NCBI RefSeq assembly: GCF_000282035.1
Contig: NZ_AKKA01000023.1
Span: 1 to 64,000, forward strand
DNA length: 64,000 bases
DNA from: Rhizobium sp. CF122
Lineage (GTDB): Bacteria > Pseudomonadota > Alphaproteobacteria > Rhizobiales > Rhizobiaceae
Direction: 5' to 3'
The translations under genes and the position numbers were made by a program. Positions within the stretch are counted from its first letter, which is position 1. Every line of letters starts with the position of its first letter. The notes under the pieces are model-generated. The model did no database searches. It was not told the DNA's origin and saw nothing but the letters and a program-made list of their open reading frames with translations. Shown here piece by piece: positions 1-9,054 of the stretch.

Positions 1-784
1 GCAGCCGCTCGCCGTAATCCTTGGCGAGGTAGCCGAGTTCGCCGACGATCTTCTCGTAACAGTAGGCGAGCGAGCGCGGCATCTGGCCGTTGAGGATCAG
101 GAAGTCGGCGATATTCATCGCGCGATACTCGCCGTCATAGGCCCAACTATAGGAGCGGTGGGCGGAGACGGAACGCAGGATCGACTCCCATTGGATGTTG
201 TCGATCGACGTGCCGACGGCGGAGACCGCGGGCAGGAGCACATAGTACTTCACGTCGAGAATACGGCTCGTATTGTCAGCGCGCTCGATGAAGGTGCCGA
301 TGCGTGCGAAGTTGTAAAGTTCGTTTCTGAGCATGGAACCATGGAAGGCTCCACGGATCAGCCCTGCGCGATGCTTGATGGCATCGATCGCCTCAGGCAG
401 TTCCGCCGCTTTCAGCCGCTTGGAGAGCAGAGCCTTGAGCTCGATCCAGAACTCGTTGGTCGCTTCCCAGGTTTCGCGGGTCAGCGCCGTGCGCACCATG
501 CGGGCGTTGTTCCGTCCGTAGTCGACGCAGGACATGACGCTCGAAGGGTTGGAGCGGTCGCGCAGCAGGTAGTCGATCGCATCGGCGCTCGTCAGCTTGC
601 TGTGGCCTTCGTCAAAGGTCTCGCGCACTCCCGCACTTTGCAGGACGCCATCCCAATCGTCGTCCCCGGTTCCGCTTCGCGTCAGCGACATGCGCAGGCC
701 GGCGTCGATAAGGCGCGCGATGTTTTCGGCGCGCTCAATGTAACGGAACATCCAGTAGAGTCCGTTTGCGGTTCTTCCGAGCAT
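1..784 (-). CDS. alpha-E domain protein (partial, 3' end off window)
   Basis: The minus-strand reading from an ATG at 784 begins MLGRTANGLYWMFRYIERAE, the typical opening of alpha-E (DUF403) proteins, and stays open to the left edge for about 261 codons; family members are near 310 residues, so the C-terminus is missing. The family is almost always found beside a circularly permuted ATP-grasp protein, as here, and often also with a transglutaminase-like protein and a proteasome-type protease; a peptide-ligase system is suspected but the product is unknown. The ATG overlaps the upstream stop as ATGA, so translation is probably coupled. Confidence 0.9.
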   Translation of the reverse strand, partial: MLGRTANGLYWMFRYIERAENIARLIDAGLRMSLTRSGTGDDDWDGVLQSAGVRETFDEGHSKLTSADAIDYLLRDRSNPSSVMSCVDYGRNNARMVRTALTRETWEATNEFWIELKALLSKRLKAAELPEAIDAIKHRAGLIRGAFHGSMLRNELYNFARIGTFIERADNTSRILDVKYYVLLPAVSAVGTSIDNIQWESILRSVSAHRSYSWAYDGEYRAMNIADFLILNGQMPRSLAYCYEKIVGELGYLAKDYGERL

Positions 785-2193
785 CAGTCCTCCAATACCC
801 AGGTATCTTTTGTGCCGCCGCCCTGGCTGGAATTGACCACCAATGAACCCTGCTTCAGGGCTACACGGGTCAGGCCGCCGGGGATGATCTGCACCTTGTC
901 GGAGACGAGAACATAGGGGCGCAGGTCCACATGGCGCGGCGCAATTCCCTTGTTGACGAGGATCGGCACGGTCGAAAGTGAAAGCGTCGGCTGTGCGATG
1001 TAGTTGGCGGGCTTCGCCGTCAACTTCTCGCCAAAGTCGGCGCGTTCCTTCTTCGAAGCTGTCGGGCCGACCAGCATGCCATAACCGCCTGAACCATGTA
1101 CCTCCTTGACGACGAGCTCTTCGAGATGCTCGAGGACATATTTGAGGCTTTGCGGCTCGGAACAGCGCCAGGTCGGCACGTTTTCCAGGATCGGCTTGCG
1201 CCCGGTGTAGAACTCTACGATCTCGGGCATATAGGAATAGATCGCCTTGTCATCCGATATGCCGGTTCCCGGCGCATTGGCGATGGTGATGTTACCCGAG
1301 CGGTAGACATCCATGATCCCCGGGATGCCGAGCGCGGAATCCGGACGGAAGGTGAGGGGATCGAGGAAGTCGTCGTCAACGCGGCGGTAGAGCACGTCGA
1401 TCGCTTCGTAGCCGCGGGTCGTGCGCATCTTCACCTTGCCATCGATGACGCGCAAATCCGAGCCTTCGACAAGCTCGACGCCCATCGTGTCTGCGAGGAA
1501 CGAATGCTCGTAGTAGGCGGAATTGTAGATGCCGGGGGTGAGCACGGCGACGCGCGGCTTGCCCTTGCAGCCCGGAGGCGCAAGCGACGCCAGGCTCTGG
1601 CGCAGCAGGTAGGGATAGTCCTCGACCGGCCTGACCTTATTGGCGTGGAACAGCTCCGGGAACATCTGCATCATCGTTTCCCGGTTTTCCAGCATGTAGC
1701 TGACACCGGACGGCGTGCGGGCGTTGTCCTCCAGCACATAGAACTCATCCTCGCCGGTGCGCACGATATCGGTGCCGACGATGTGGGTGTAGACGCCTCC
1801 CGGCGGCCGGAAGCCGATCATCTCGGGCAGGAAGGCGTCGTTTCTCTCGATCAGTTCGCGCGGAATGCGCCCGGCACGGATGATTTCCTGCTTGTGGTAG
1901 ATGTCATCGAGAAAGGCGTTGAGTGCGATCACCCGCTGTTCGATGCCCTGCGCGAGCTTGCGCCATTCGCGGCCGGAAATGATGCGGGGGATGATGTCGA
2001 ACGGGATGAGCTTTTCGGAAGAGTCTGCGTGTCCGTAAACCGCGAAGGTAATGCCGGTCTTTCGGAAGATGTTTTCGGCGTCCCGGCTCTTGGCAATCAG
2101 ATGCGTTCGATCTTGGTTATTGTACCACTCAAAATATTTTTCATACGGCTGACGAGGACTTTCGTCCCCGGTGATCATTTCATCAAATGCCAA
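784..2193 (-). CDS. Circularly permuted ATP-grasp protein (DUF404/DUF407)
   Basis: This is the partner of the alpha-E gene, 469 residues from the preferred start. The C-terminal half holds the ATP-grasp-like glycine-rich segment VKEVHGSGGYGMLVG, and the N-terminal half has FRPPGGVYTHIVGTDIV and LEDNARTPSGVSYMLENR, which are typical of this family. The frame stays open upstream to 2319, but I chose the TTG at 2193: it gives MAFDEMIT, matching how relatives begin, and has AGGGGAG seven bases before it. The added upstream stretch is hydrophobic (about LALQLCMVLALLIALY) and probably not translated. Function in the cell is not established; peptide-bond or amide ligation is inferred from the fold. 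Confidence 0.9.
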   Translation of the reverse strand: MAFDEMITGDESPRQPYEKYFEWYNNQDRTHLIAKSRDAENIFRKTGITFAVYGHADSSEKLIPFDIIPRIISGREWRKLAQGIEQRVIALNAFLDDIYHKQEIIRAGRIPRELIERNDAFLPEMIGFRPPGGVYTHIVGTDIVRTGEDEFYVLEDNARTPSGVSYMLENRETMMQMFPELFHANKVRPVEDYPYLLRQSLASLAPPGCKGKPRVAVLTPGIYNSAYYEHSFLADTMGVELVEGSDLRVIDGKVKMRTTRGYEAIDVLYRRVDDDFLDPLTFRPDSALGIPGIMDVYRSGNITIANAPGTGISDDKAIYSYMPEIVEFYTGRKPILENVPTWRCSEPQSLKYVLEHLEELVVKEVHGSGGYGMLVGPTASKKERADFGEKLTAKPANYIAQPTLSLSTVPILVNKGIAPRHVDLRPYVLVSDKVQIIPGGLTRVALKQGSLVVNSSQGGGTKDTWVLED

Positions 2194-2548
2194 AGGTGTG
2201 GCTCCCCTTTTTTGTTCATTTGAATACAACGCAATAAGCAATGCAAGAACCATGCACAGTTGGAGGGCGAGATTCGTAAAATCCTCCCAAATGGCCAAAA
2301 GAGCCGAAAAACTGGGCATTCATCAAAATCTGGCATGGCCGTTGCCGTCTTCAATCCCTGGTGGCCGCTCAAAATGTAGGCACCCGATTATTTTCAGATC
2401 GGCATTCGATTCATTTTCGGGCGAGGCGGCAGAGCGACCGATCGCGCCACCCATCAACGAAACTGCAGGTAAGCATCAACGCTTCGACTTTGACGGAGAG
2501 GCTGTTGGTCGGTTATCTGCGGCACTCTCCGTGCCCCAGGATCCATCC

Positions 2549-3451
2549 ATGTCGCTCGATCGCATTGCACCCGCCATTTTCGTTCTTCTCTGGTCGACCG
2601 GCTGGGTCGTGGCGAAATACGCCGCCATTCATTCGGAGCCCTTCACCTTCCTCGCGGTGCGTTATGGATTGTCGGCGTTGGCGTTTTTCAGCCTTTGTCT
2701 CGCAATGCGCGCGGCGTGGCCGGGCAGGGTGGTTGCTTTCAAGGCGGTCTACTCCGGTGTGTTCCTGCATGGCTTCTATCTTGCCGGCCTGTGGTGGGCG
2801 ATCGCGAATGGCGTGCCGGCGGGGATATCAGGGATCATTGCCGCCTTGCAGCCGCTGTTGACGGCCATGGCTGCGCCACTCCTCGTCGGCGAGCGCTTGC
2901 AGGGCACCCAGAGGCTGGGCCTGCTGCTTGGCTTCCTCGGCATCGCCATCGCGATATCGCCGAAGCTCTTCGATCCGGCGACGGCCGATCTGGCGCATGC
3001 CGCCGTACCGCTGGCGATCAACCTCATCGCCATGTGTTCCGTCACTTACGGAACACTCTATCAAAAGAAGCATCTGCAGACGGGCAACCTTTTGCCCATC
3101 GCCACGCTGCAATATGTCGGCGCGCTGATCGTCACGGTACCGCTGGTGCTTACTTTCGAGCGCATGCATTTCGATGGATCGGCGCAGGCCATTGCGGCGC
3201 TTGTCTGGTCGGTGTTCGGATTGTCGATGGGCGGTGTCGGACTGTTGCTCTACCTCATCCGCCGCGGCCAGGTCTCACGGGCGGCTTCGCTCATCTATCT
3301 GATGCCGCCGACGGTGGCGCTTGAAGCCTTCGTCGCCTTCGGCGAGCCGTTGACGCTGCCCCTGATCCTCGGCACCATCGTGGTTGTGACCGGCGTCTAT
3401 CTGACCAATCGGCAGGTGACCGAATCTCGGCTGCGTGAGCAGCTGCAATGA
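2549..3451 (+). CDS. EamA/DMT-family inner-membrane transporter
   Basis: The 300-residue protein has about ten hydrophobic segments arranged as two EamA repeats (roughly residues 5-140 and 150-290), with the usual openings FVLLWSTGWVVAKYAA and, in the second half, a segment ending YLMPPTVALEAFVAFGEPL. Members export metabolites or amino acids; the substrate cannot be read from sequence. The ATG at 2549 is chosen because the transmembrane fold begins right after it; the frame is open far upstream but that stretch overlaps the divergent ATP-grasp promoter. It stands alone between two minus-strand units. Confidence 0.88.
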   Translation: MSLDRIAPAIFVLLWSTGWVVAKYAAIHSEPFTFLAVRYGLSALAFFSLCLAMRAAWPGRVVAFKAVYSGVFLHGFYLAGLWWAIANGVPAGISGIIAALQPLLTAMAAPLLVGERLQGTQRLGLLLGFLGIAIAISPKLFDPATADLAHAAVPLAINLIAMCSVTYGTLYQKKHLQTGNLLPIATLQYVGALIVTVPLVLTFERMHFDGSAQAIAALVWSVFGLSMGGVGLLLYLIRRGQVSRAASLIYLMPPTVALEAFVAFGEPLTLPLILGTIVVVTGVYLTNRQVTESRLREQLQ

Positions 3452-3475
3452 AAAACGGCGGGGTTTGCCCCGCCG
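3451..3475 (-). terminator. Intrinsic terminator of the DEAD-box helicase gene
   Basis: An 8-bp perfect GC stem (3456-3463 with 3468-3475, four-base loop) is followed on the minus strand by five T (3451-3455). It sits 25 bases past the helicase stop. In the plus direction there is no immediate T run, so it serves the transporter gene less well. Confidence 0.75.
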
Positions 3476-3499
3476 CCGATCATCTTTAAACTTTGAAAA

Positions 3500-5209
3500 C
3501 TAGGCGCGTTCGCGACGCTGGCCATTGCCGCCGCGCGGCGGGCCGCCGCGACGATTGCCGCCATTGCCTTCGCGACGTTCGCCGCGCTCGCCGCCGTGGG
3601 CCTGAGCGCCGCGCTCGCCGCCGCCGTGGGCCTGAGCGCTGCGATCTTCGCCGTGCTTGCGGGCCGGGCGGCCGTGAGCATTGCGGGCGCCGCCGGGGTG
3701 GTGGCGGTTGGCGTCGGCGTGGCCGTGGTTGCCATGCTGCGGGCGCTGCGGCTTACGGGCCGGACGGAAGTCCGACGTTGTGGCCAGATCATTGTCCGGA
3801 CCGACGGCAGGCGTGGGCTCGCCACGGCGCTGGCCGCGGAAGTCCTCGTTGCGGGCGGTCTGGCGCTCCGGACGCGGACGACGCTCGCGGCGCTCCTCGT
3901 TGTTGGCGCGTACTTCGTCACCGGCTTCAGGGCGCGGACGACGCTCCGGGCGGCTGCCTGCACGGTGGCCTTCGCCACGGCCTTCGCCGCCACGACGCTC
4001 ACCGCCACGCCCCTCGCCACCGCGACCTTGGCCACGGTTGCCGCCATTGCCGCGGCGTGGAGCCGCGTTCATGTTGGCCGGGGCTTCTCCGCTGGCAACC
4101 GTGATGCCGATGTTCATCAGACGTTCGATATCGCGCAGCAGGCGGGTTTCATCAGGTGCGCAGAAGGCGATCGCAACGCCGTCGCGGCCGGCGCGGGCCG
4201 TACGGCCGATGCGGTGGACGTAGGCGTCCGGAACTTCCGGCAGGTCGTAGTTGTAGACGTGGCTGACGGCCGGGATGTCGATGCCGCGGGCGGCAACGTC
4301 GGTCGCGATCAGCGTCTTGATGTCGCCGTCGCGGAAGGCCTTGAGGGCGCGTTCGCGTTGGCCCTGGCTCTTGTTGCCGTGGATGGAGGCGACGGAATAG
4401 CCGACGTGATCAAGATGCTTCATCAGCTTCTCCGCACCATGCTTGGTGCGCAGGAAGACGATGGCGCGGCCATCCGGGTTTTCGGTGAGAGACTTCTTCA
4501 GGAGGTCCGTCTTGTCGTTCTTGCCGTTGACGAAGTGGACATACTGCTCGACCTTGTCGGCAGCCTTGCCAGGAGGGGTCACTTCGACGGTGACCGGATT
4601 CGTCAGGTATTCGCCGGCGAGATCGGCGATCGACTTCGGCATCGTCGCAGAAAACAGCATCGTCTGACGCTTCTTCGGCACCATCTTGGCGATCTTGCGC
4701 AGGTCGTGGACGAAGCCGAGGTCGAGCATCTGGTCGGCTTCGTCGAGAACGAGGTAGCGCACGGCTGTCAGGCCGATGGCGCGACGGTTGACGAGGTCGA
4801 GCAGGCGGCCCGGGGTGGCGACGAGGATGTCGGTGCCCTTTTCAAGCTGCAGCTGCTGCTTGTTGATCGATACGCCGCCGACGACGACGTTGATACGCAG
4901 GTGCGACTTGCGCAGGAAGTTCTTCAGGTTGGTGGCGATCTGGTTCACCAGTTCGCGGGTCGGCGCCAGGATCAGCGTCCGGGTGGTGCGGTTGTCGGGG
5001 CGGCGTTCTTCGGGGATGAGCTTTTCGATGAGCGGCAGGCCGAAGGCGGCCGTCTTGCCGGTGCCGGTCTGGGCGAGGCCGATGAGGTCACGGCCTTCGA
5101 GGAGAAGCGGGATCGCCTTTTCCTGAATGGGGGTCGGCGTTTCAATGCCGAGCTGGAAAAGAGTGGCGACGATCGGCTTGGAAACACCAAGCGATTCAAA
5201 ATTGGTCAA
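3500..5209 (-). CDS. DEAD-box RNA helicase (RhlE-like) with RG-rich tail
   Basis: ATP-dependent RNA helicase of 569 residues, probably in ribosome assembly or RNA turnover, especially in the cold. The Q motif (GIETPTPIQEKAIP), Walker A AQTGTGKT, PTRELV, DEAD in VLDEADQMLDLGF, SAT, and HRIGRTARAG are all present and in order in residues 1-375. The remaining ~190 residues are low-complexity, rich in Arg, Gly, Glu and His, with several RGG-like units and a near-exact repeat of AQAHGG-ERG. Such tails bind RNA non-specifically and can drive condensates in related helicases; that is inference here. It is monocistronic with a clear terminator. Confidence 0.93.
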   Translation of the reverse strand: MTNFESLGVSKPIVATLFQLGIETPTPIQEKAIPLLLEGRDLIGLAQTGTGKTAAFGLPLIEKLIPEERRPDNRTTRTLILAPTRELVNQIATNLKNFLRKSHLRINVVVGGVSINKQQLQLEKGTDILVATPGRLLDLVNRRAIGLTAVRYLVLDEADQMLDLGFVHDLRKIAKMVPKKRQTMLFSATMPKSIADLAGEYLTNPVTVEVTPPGKAADKVEQYVHFVNGKNDKTDLLKKSLTENPDGRAIVFLRTKHGAEKLMKHLDHVGYSVASIHGNKSQGQRERALKAFRDGDIKTLIATDVAARGIDIPAVSHVYNYDLPEVPDAYVHRIGRTARAGRDGVAIAFCAPDETRLLRDIERLMNIGITVASGEAPANMNAAPRRGNGGNRGQGRGGEGRGGERRGGEGRGEGHRAGSRPERRPRPEAGDEVRANNEERRERRPRPERQTARNEDFRGQRRGEPTPAVGPDNDLATTSDFRPARKPQRPQHGNHGHADANRHHPGGARNAHGRPARKHGEDRSAQAHGGGERGAQAHGGERGERREGNGGNRRGGPPRGGNGQRRERA

Positions 5210-5544
5210 GTCATAACCTTTTTAGGGCGCGCCAAAATAATATCGCCGGAACGCAGAGTGCGGCCCGGTGTCATTCTGGCGTCAAGCACCCCGCGTGAAG
5301 TGGGAACTTGTCTTGTTGGAAAAAGCTTTCCAGCGCTTCCGCCGCGTCTTGGGATGCGGCCTGTATGAAATGCGCTTTTGTCCTTCTTCCTGCATCCTAT
5401 TTGCTGGCAGGAGCACGCTCACGCGGCGGCCGGAAGGTGAAAGCTGGCCTGCATTTGGTCTAGTTCGGGCCAAAAGTCAAGAGCAGCCAGCTCAAGGAGC
5501 GGCTGTGCGCGAAGGCCCTGTGACGCTTCAGACCAGCTCAGTCC
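5210..5544. other. Intergenic region between helicase start and Tyr-rich gene end
   Basis: These 335 bases must hold the helicase promoter and leader (minus strand). Short open frames here have no ribosome site or family signature. I see no RNA gene, convincing terminator or repeat. Confidence 0.5.
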
Positions 5545-5955
5545 TCAGTAGCATACCCTTGCACGGTAAGCCTCGCCCCATCCATTGCGCTGCCATTGAA
5601 CATAACAACGGGGTGCGTAGTAGTCGCGGCGGTAGTACGGTCTGTAGTAGCTTCGATAGGTCGGATATGGCCGATAGTAAGATCCGTAATAGGGCCGGTA
5701 ATAGGGCCGATAGTAGGAGCCGTAGTAGGGCCGATACACCGATCCGTAGTAAGGCCGATAGTATGGCCGCGGATAGTAGCCGTAGTTGGGGTAGGGACGT
5801 ACAGCCTGCGACAGTAGGATGCCACCGACAGCCCCAGCCGCGACGCCGCCCCAGAAGTCGCTGTTAGCATTCGCGGGCGTTGCCGGGAGGAAGGTTGTCC
5901 CAGTCAGGGTCAATGCCATTAAGCCCGCCGCCATGCTTTTACGAAGTACGGACAT
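5545..5955 (-). CDS. Exported Tyr/Pro-rich repeat protein
   Basis: The 136-residue product has a signal peptide (residues 1-31, cleavage near PANA), then a glycine-zipper-like segment GGVAAGAVGGILL (about 35-48), then roughly 65 residues built from degenerate RPYYGSYY/RPYYRPYY units, and a short non-repeat end with two Cys (CYVQWQRNGWGEAYRARVCY). The ATG has AGGAG six bases upstream. The C-terminal end recalls the last segment of BA14K-like and other small alphaproteobacterial envelope proteins. Location is probably periplasm or outer envelope; function unknown. Tyr density suggests a structural, adhesive or cross-linked role, but that is inference. Confidence 0.75.
   Translation of the reverse strand: MSVLRKSMAAGLMALTLTGTTFLPATPANANSDFWGGVAAGAVGGILLSQAVRPYPNYGYYPRPYYRPYYGSVYRPYYGSYYRPYYRPYYGSYYRPYPTYRSYYRPYYRRDYYAPRCYVQWQRNGWGEAYRARVCY
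5640..5790 (-). repeat. In-gene tandem repeat encoding (R)PYYGSYY units
   Basis: Degenerate repeats with a periodicity of about 12-24 bases are visible in the DNA (recurring CCGTAGTA and GGCCGATAGTA on the plus strand). They encode the Tyr-rich part of the exported protein and could expand or contract by slippage. Confidence 0.7.
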
Positions 5956-6213
5956 GGTCGTCTCCTTTCGTTGACGAAGCTTGTTCTTGAAGCCGTCAGG
6001 AGAAGCCGTTCGGGTTTACGGGCCAGCTGAACGAGTTCATTTTAGAAACGACTGAAACTATACCACAGTTCCCGGATGTTTACTGCTTGTGATCATACAG
6101 CGCCGGCCAACACGCAAATTGCTCATGCCCTCAAGAATCATGGTTAAAGCCTTGTTAAAGCGGCGCGGCTATAGTCGTTCGACGAACAAACTTTTCCTGA
6201 CCGAGGACTGATT

Positions 6214-9054
6214 TTGACACCGAACGGGGACCTTCTCGAACTGGCCTGCCGCCGGATCGCAGATCTGGATCGCCCCGCCTATGTCAAGAACAGCGAGCTT
6301 CGCTACGTCGCCGTCAACGGGGCCTATGCGTCCTTCTTTGGAAAGGAGATCTCCGATTTTATCGGCCGCCGGAGCCGAGAACTGATCGATACGCCGGAAG
6401 AGGAGACCCGCGAGGACAAGGAGCGGCGCGCTCTCGTCTTTGCAAGCGAGGAAAGCGCCGCTTGCTTCGGTTCCCGTGGTGCCGAGCACGAGCGGGTGCG
6501 CATTGAGAGCTTCTCGCCCTCCGCAGACCGTGTCTACGTGCTCGGCATCTTCGAGAAGAGGGCGCCACGCCGCAGTGACGATCGGCCTTCGGCGTCGGAT
6601 TTGGCCCACAGCCAAGCGCTGACGGAGGATCTTCAAAACATCCTCCACGCTCTTCCCGTCGGTGTCATGATCCTCGACGACAAGCGCAACGTTCTCTACG
6701 CCAATGACGAGTTTTACGATGTCTGGGAACTGCCGCGTGACAACCGCTTTGACGGCTGGGCCTTCATCGACGTAATCCGTTACAATCACGAGCTCGGGCG
6801 TTACGGCGCCAAAGTGACGCCGGAGCAGATCTTTGCTCGGCGGGAGGCGCATTTCCACGTGGCGGAGAGGGGACAGCAGCCGGTGGAGCTCGGCTGGGTC
6901 GGCGGTAAGCGCGTGCTTTTCGATGGCCGAAGTCTCTCCAATGGCCGGGTTCTGCTTTCCTATGCTGATGTGACCGCAGTCCGTGAGCGCGAAAAGGAAG
7001 TCCACGAGACGCGGGCGGCGCTCGAGCATCTGGGCGATCTGATGCACGACGCAACGCGCGCGATGTCCCAGGGCCTCCTGATCGTTCAGGACGGGATCAT
7101 CCTGCTCGCCAGCGACCCGCTCAGCGACATCCTCGCCATTCCGCCCGAATACCTCGCGGTCGGCCGGGGGTGGATCGATCTCTTCCGGTTCTGCGCTGAA
7201 CGGGGGGATTTTCACGGCCAGGAAGATGAAATCCTGACGAGTTGGCGAGACAACATCGCGGCCAAGAAACCGATCTCGACGCCATTTCATGTCGCTGGAG
7301 AGCGTTGGGTCAACCTGGACGCTACCATCAGCGAGCGGCAGCATTGGATTGCGTTGTTCACCGACGTCACCGAAGCGAAGGAGCGCGAGGCCGAGCTCGA
7401 GCGGCTGCTGTCACGGGCGGAAGCCGCTGACCGCGTCAAGTCGGAGTTCCTGGCGAACATGAGCCATGAGATCCGGACACCGATGAATGGCGTCCTCGGC
7501 ATGGCTGAGCTGTTGGCAAAGACCGATCTCGATACGCGCCAGAAGACCTTCATCGATATCATCGTCAAATCAGGCAATGCGCTGGTGACGATCATCAACG
7601 ACATTCTCGACTTCTCGAAGATCGATGCCGGACAGATGACACTCAGGCGCACGACGTTCGATCTGGTTGACGCGATTGAGGATGTTGCGACCCTCTTGTC
7701 TTCATCTGCGGCCGAAAAGAATATTGACTTGCTTGTGCGCACGGCGCCTGATTTGCCGTCGGCGGTGATCGGCGACGCGGGACGCTTCCGGCAGATCATC
7801 ACCAATCTCATCGGCAATGCCGTAAAGTTCACGGAGCGCGGTCACGTCCTTGTGGACGTTGGCTTCACGCCGGGCGCGCAAGATGAGATCATGGCGAGCA
7901 TCCGGGTCGAAGATACCGGCATTGGTATTCCGGGCGACAAGCTCGAGTCCATTTTCGACAAGTTCTCGCAGATCGATACATCCTCCACGCGTCGCCACGA
8001 AGGAACGGGCCTTGGCCTTGCCATCACGACAGGGCTGGTTGACCTGTTCGGCGGTTACCTCGAGGTGGACAGTCAGCCGGGGGAAGGCTCGGTCTTTACC
8101 GTGAACCTGCCTTTCGTCGTGGCCGCGGCGCGGTTGGCGCCAAAGCCGCTGCCCGTCAACGTGAGGGGCGCGCGTGTTCTCATTGTCGACGACAACGCGG
8201 TCAACCGGCAGATACTGACTGAGCAATTGGCTGTTTGGGGCTTCGATGGAGCGGCCGCCGGGGATGGACTGGAGGCCGTTGCGATCCTCGAGGCGGCGGA
8301 CGAGCTTGGCATCGGGATCGATGCGGTTGTGCTCGACTACCAGATGCCCGGCATGAACGGCGCCGAGATCGCGCGAAAACTGCGTGCGGACTGCCGGTTC
8401 GAGCGCTTACCAATCATCTTCTTGACGTCGATGGACATTTCAGGGACGGAGAAGGACTTCGCGGCGCTTAATGGCCAAGCCTATCTCATGAAGCCGGCGC
8501 GGGCCAACGTGCTGAGGAACACAATCGTCGACGTCGTGCGTACCAGTCGCACGAAACAGATCGCCACGGCGGTCAACATACTCCCCAATGTTCAGGAAAC
8601 AGCACCGTCGCTGCTTCCCAAAGTTGAGTCTTCCGAAAGAATGCCGGCGGGGTTCATTGATGTGCTGGTCGCCGAGGACAACGAGGTCAACCAGATCGTC
8701 TTCAAGCAGATCCTGCAGGAAACCGGCGTCAGCTTTCTCGTCGTCAGCAACGGCCAGGAGGCGGTGGAGGCGTGGGACCGCTACACCCCGCGCATCATCA
8801 TGATGGATGTCTCGATGCCCGTGATGAACGGCCATGATGCGACGCGTGCAATACGCGATCGCGAGCGCGGACAAGGCCACCGGGTGCCAATCATCGGCGT
8901 GACGGCGCATGCGCTGGATGTCGACCGTGATCTCTGCCTGGAGGCCGGCATGGATGACTATATGTCGAAACCGATCAGCCCGGAACTGCTTGAAGAAAAG
9001 CTGGGGCTATGGCTGGGCAGAAGTGAGCAGCGGGCGGACCGCTCGGCCAGCTAG
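6214..9054 (+). CDS. Orphan hybrid sensor histidine kinase with PAS domains and two receivers
   Basis: The 946-residue protein has no clear transmembrane segment and so probably senses a cytoplasmic signal. Order: PAS-like domains near residues 10-100, 130-240 and 265-390; a short coiled linker; HisKA with H418 in SHEIRTPMNG; HATPase with N, G1 (DTGIGIP) and G2 (GTGLGL) boxes; receiver 1 with D708 (VLDYQMPGMNG); receiver 2 with D865 (MMDVSMPVMNG) and SKP. There is no HPt domain, so phosphate must go to a separate HPt protein, and no cognate regulator is adjacent. Start is a TTG with GAGG seven bases upstream; its stop overlaps the convergent methyltransferase stop in CTAG. Confidence 0.93.
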   Translation: MTPNGDLLELACRRIADLDRPAYVKNSELRYVAVNGAYASFFGKEISDFIGRRSRELIDTPEEETREDKERRALVFASEESAACFGSRGAEHERVRIESFSPSADRVYVLGIFEKRAPRRSDDRPSASDLAHSQALTEDLQNILHALPVGVMILDDKRNVLYANDEFYDVWELPRDNRFDGWAFIDVIRYNHELGRYGAKVTPEQIFARREAHFHVAERGQQPVELGWVGGKRVLFDGRSLSNGRVLLSYADVTAVREREKEVHETRAALEHLGDLMHDATRAMSQGLLIVQDGIILLASDPLSDILAIPPEYLAVGRGWIDLFRFCAERGDFHGQEDEILTSWRDNIAAKKPISTPFHVAGERWVNLDATISERQHWIALFTDVTEAKEREAELERLLSRAEAADRVKSEFLANMSHEIRTPMNGVLGMAELLAKTDLDTRQKTFIDIIVKSGNALVTIINDILDFSKIDAGQMTLRRTTFDLVDAIEDVATLLSSSAAEKNIDLLVRTAPDLPSAVIGDAGRFRQIITNLIGNAVKFTERGHVLVDVGFTPGAQDEIMASIRVEDTGIGIPGDKLESIFDKFSQIDTSSTRRHEGTGLGLAITTGLVDLFGGYLEVDSQPGEGSVFTVNLPFVVAAARLAPKPLPVNVRGARVLIVDDNAVNRQILTEQLAVWGFDGAAAGDGLEAVAILEAADELGIGIDAVVLDYQMPGMNGAEIARKLRADCRFERLPIIFLTSMDISGTEKDFAALNGQAYLMKPARANVLRNTIVDVVRTSRTKQIATAVNILPNVQETAPSLLPKVESSERMPAGFIDVLVAEDNEVNQIVFKQILQETGVSFLVVSNGQEAVEAWDRYTPRIIMMDVSMPVMNGHDATRAIRDRERGQGHRVPIIGVTAHALDVDRDLCLEAGMDDYMSKPISPELLEEKLGLWLGRSEQRADRSAS

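Noticed and set aside
3596..5368. 590-codon plus-strand open frame opposite the helicase
   Set aside because: It is antisense to a clear DEAD-box gene, has no family motif, and arises from GC-biased third positions.
6169..7344. 391-codon minus-strand frame opposite the histidine kinase
   Set aside because: No recognisable domain; the kinase frame is fully supported.
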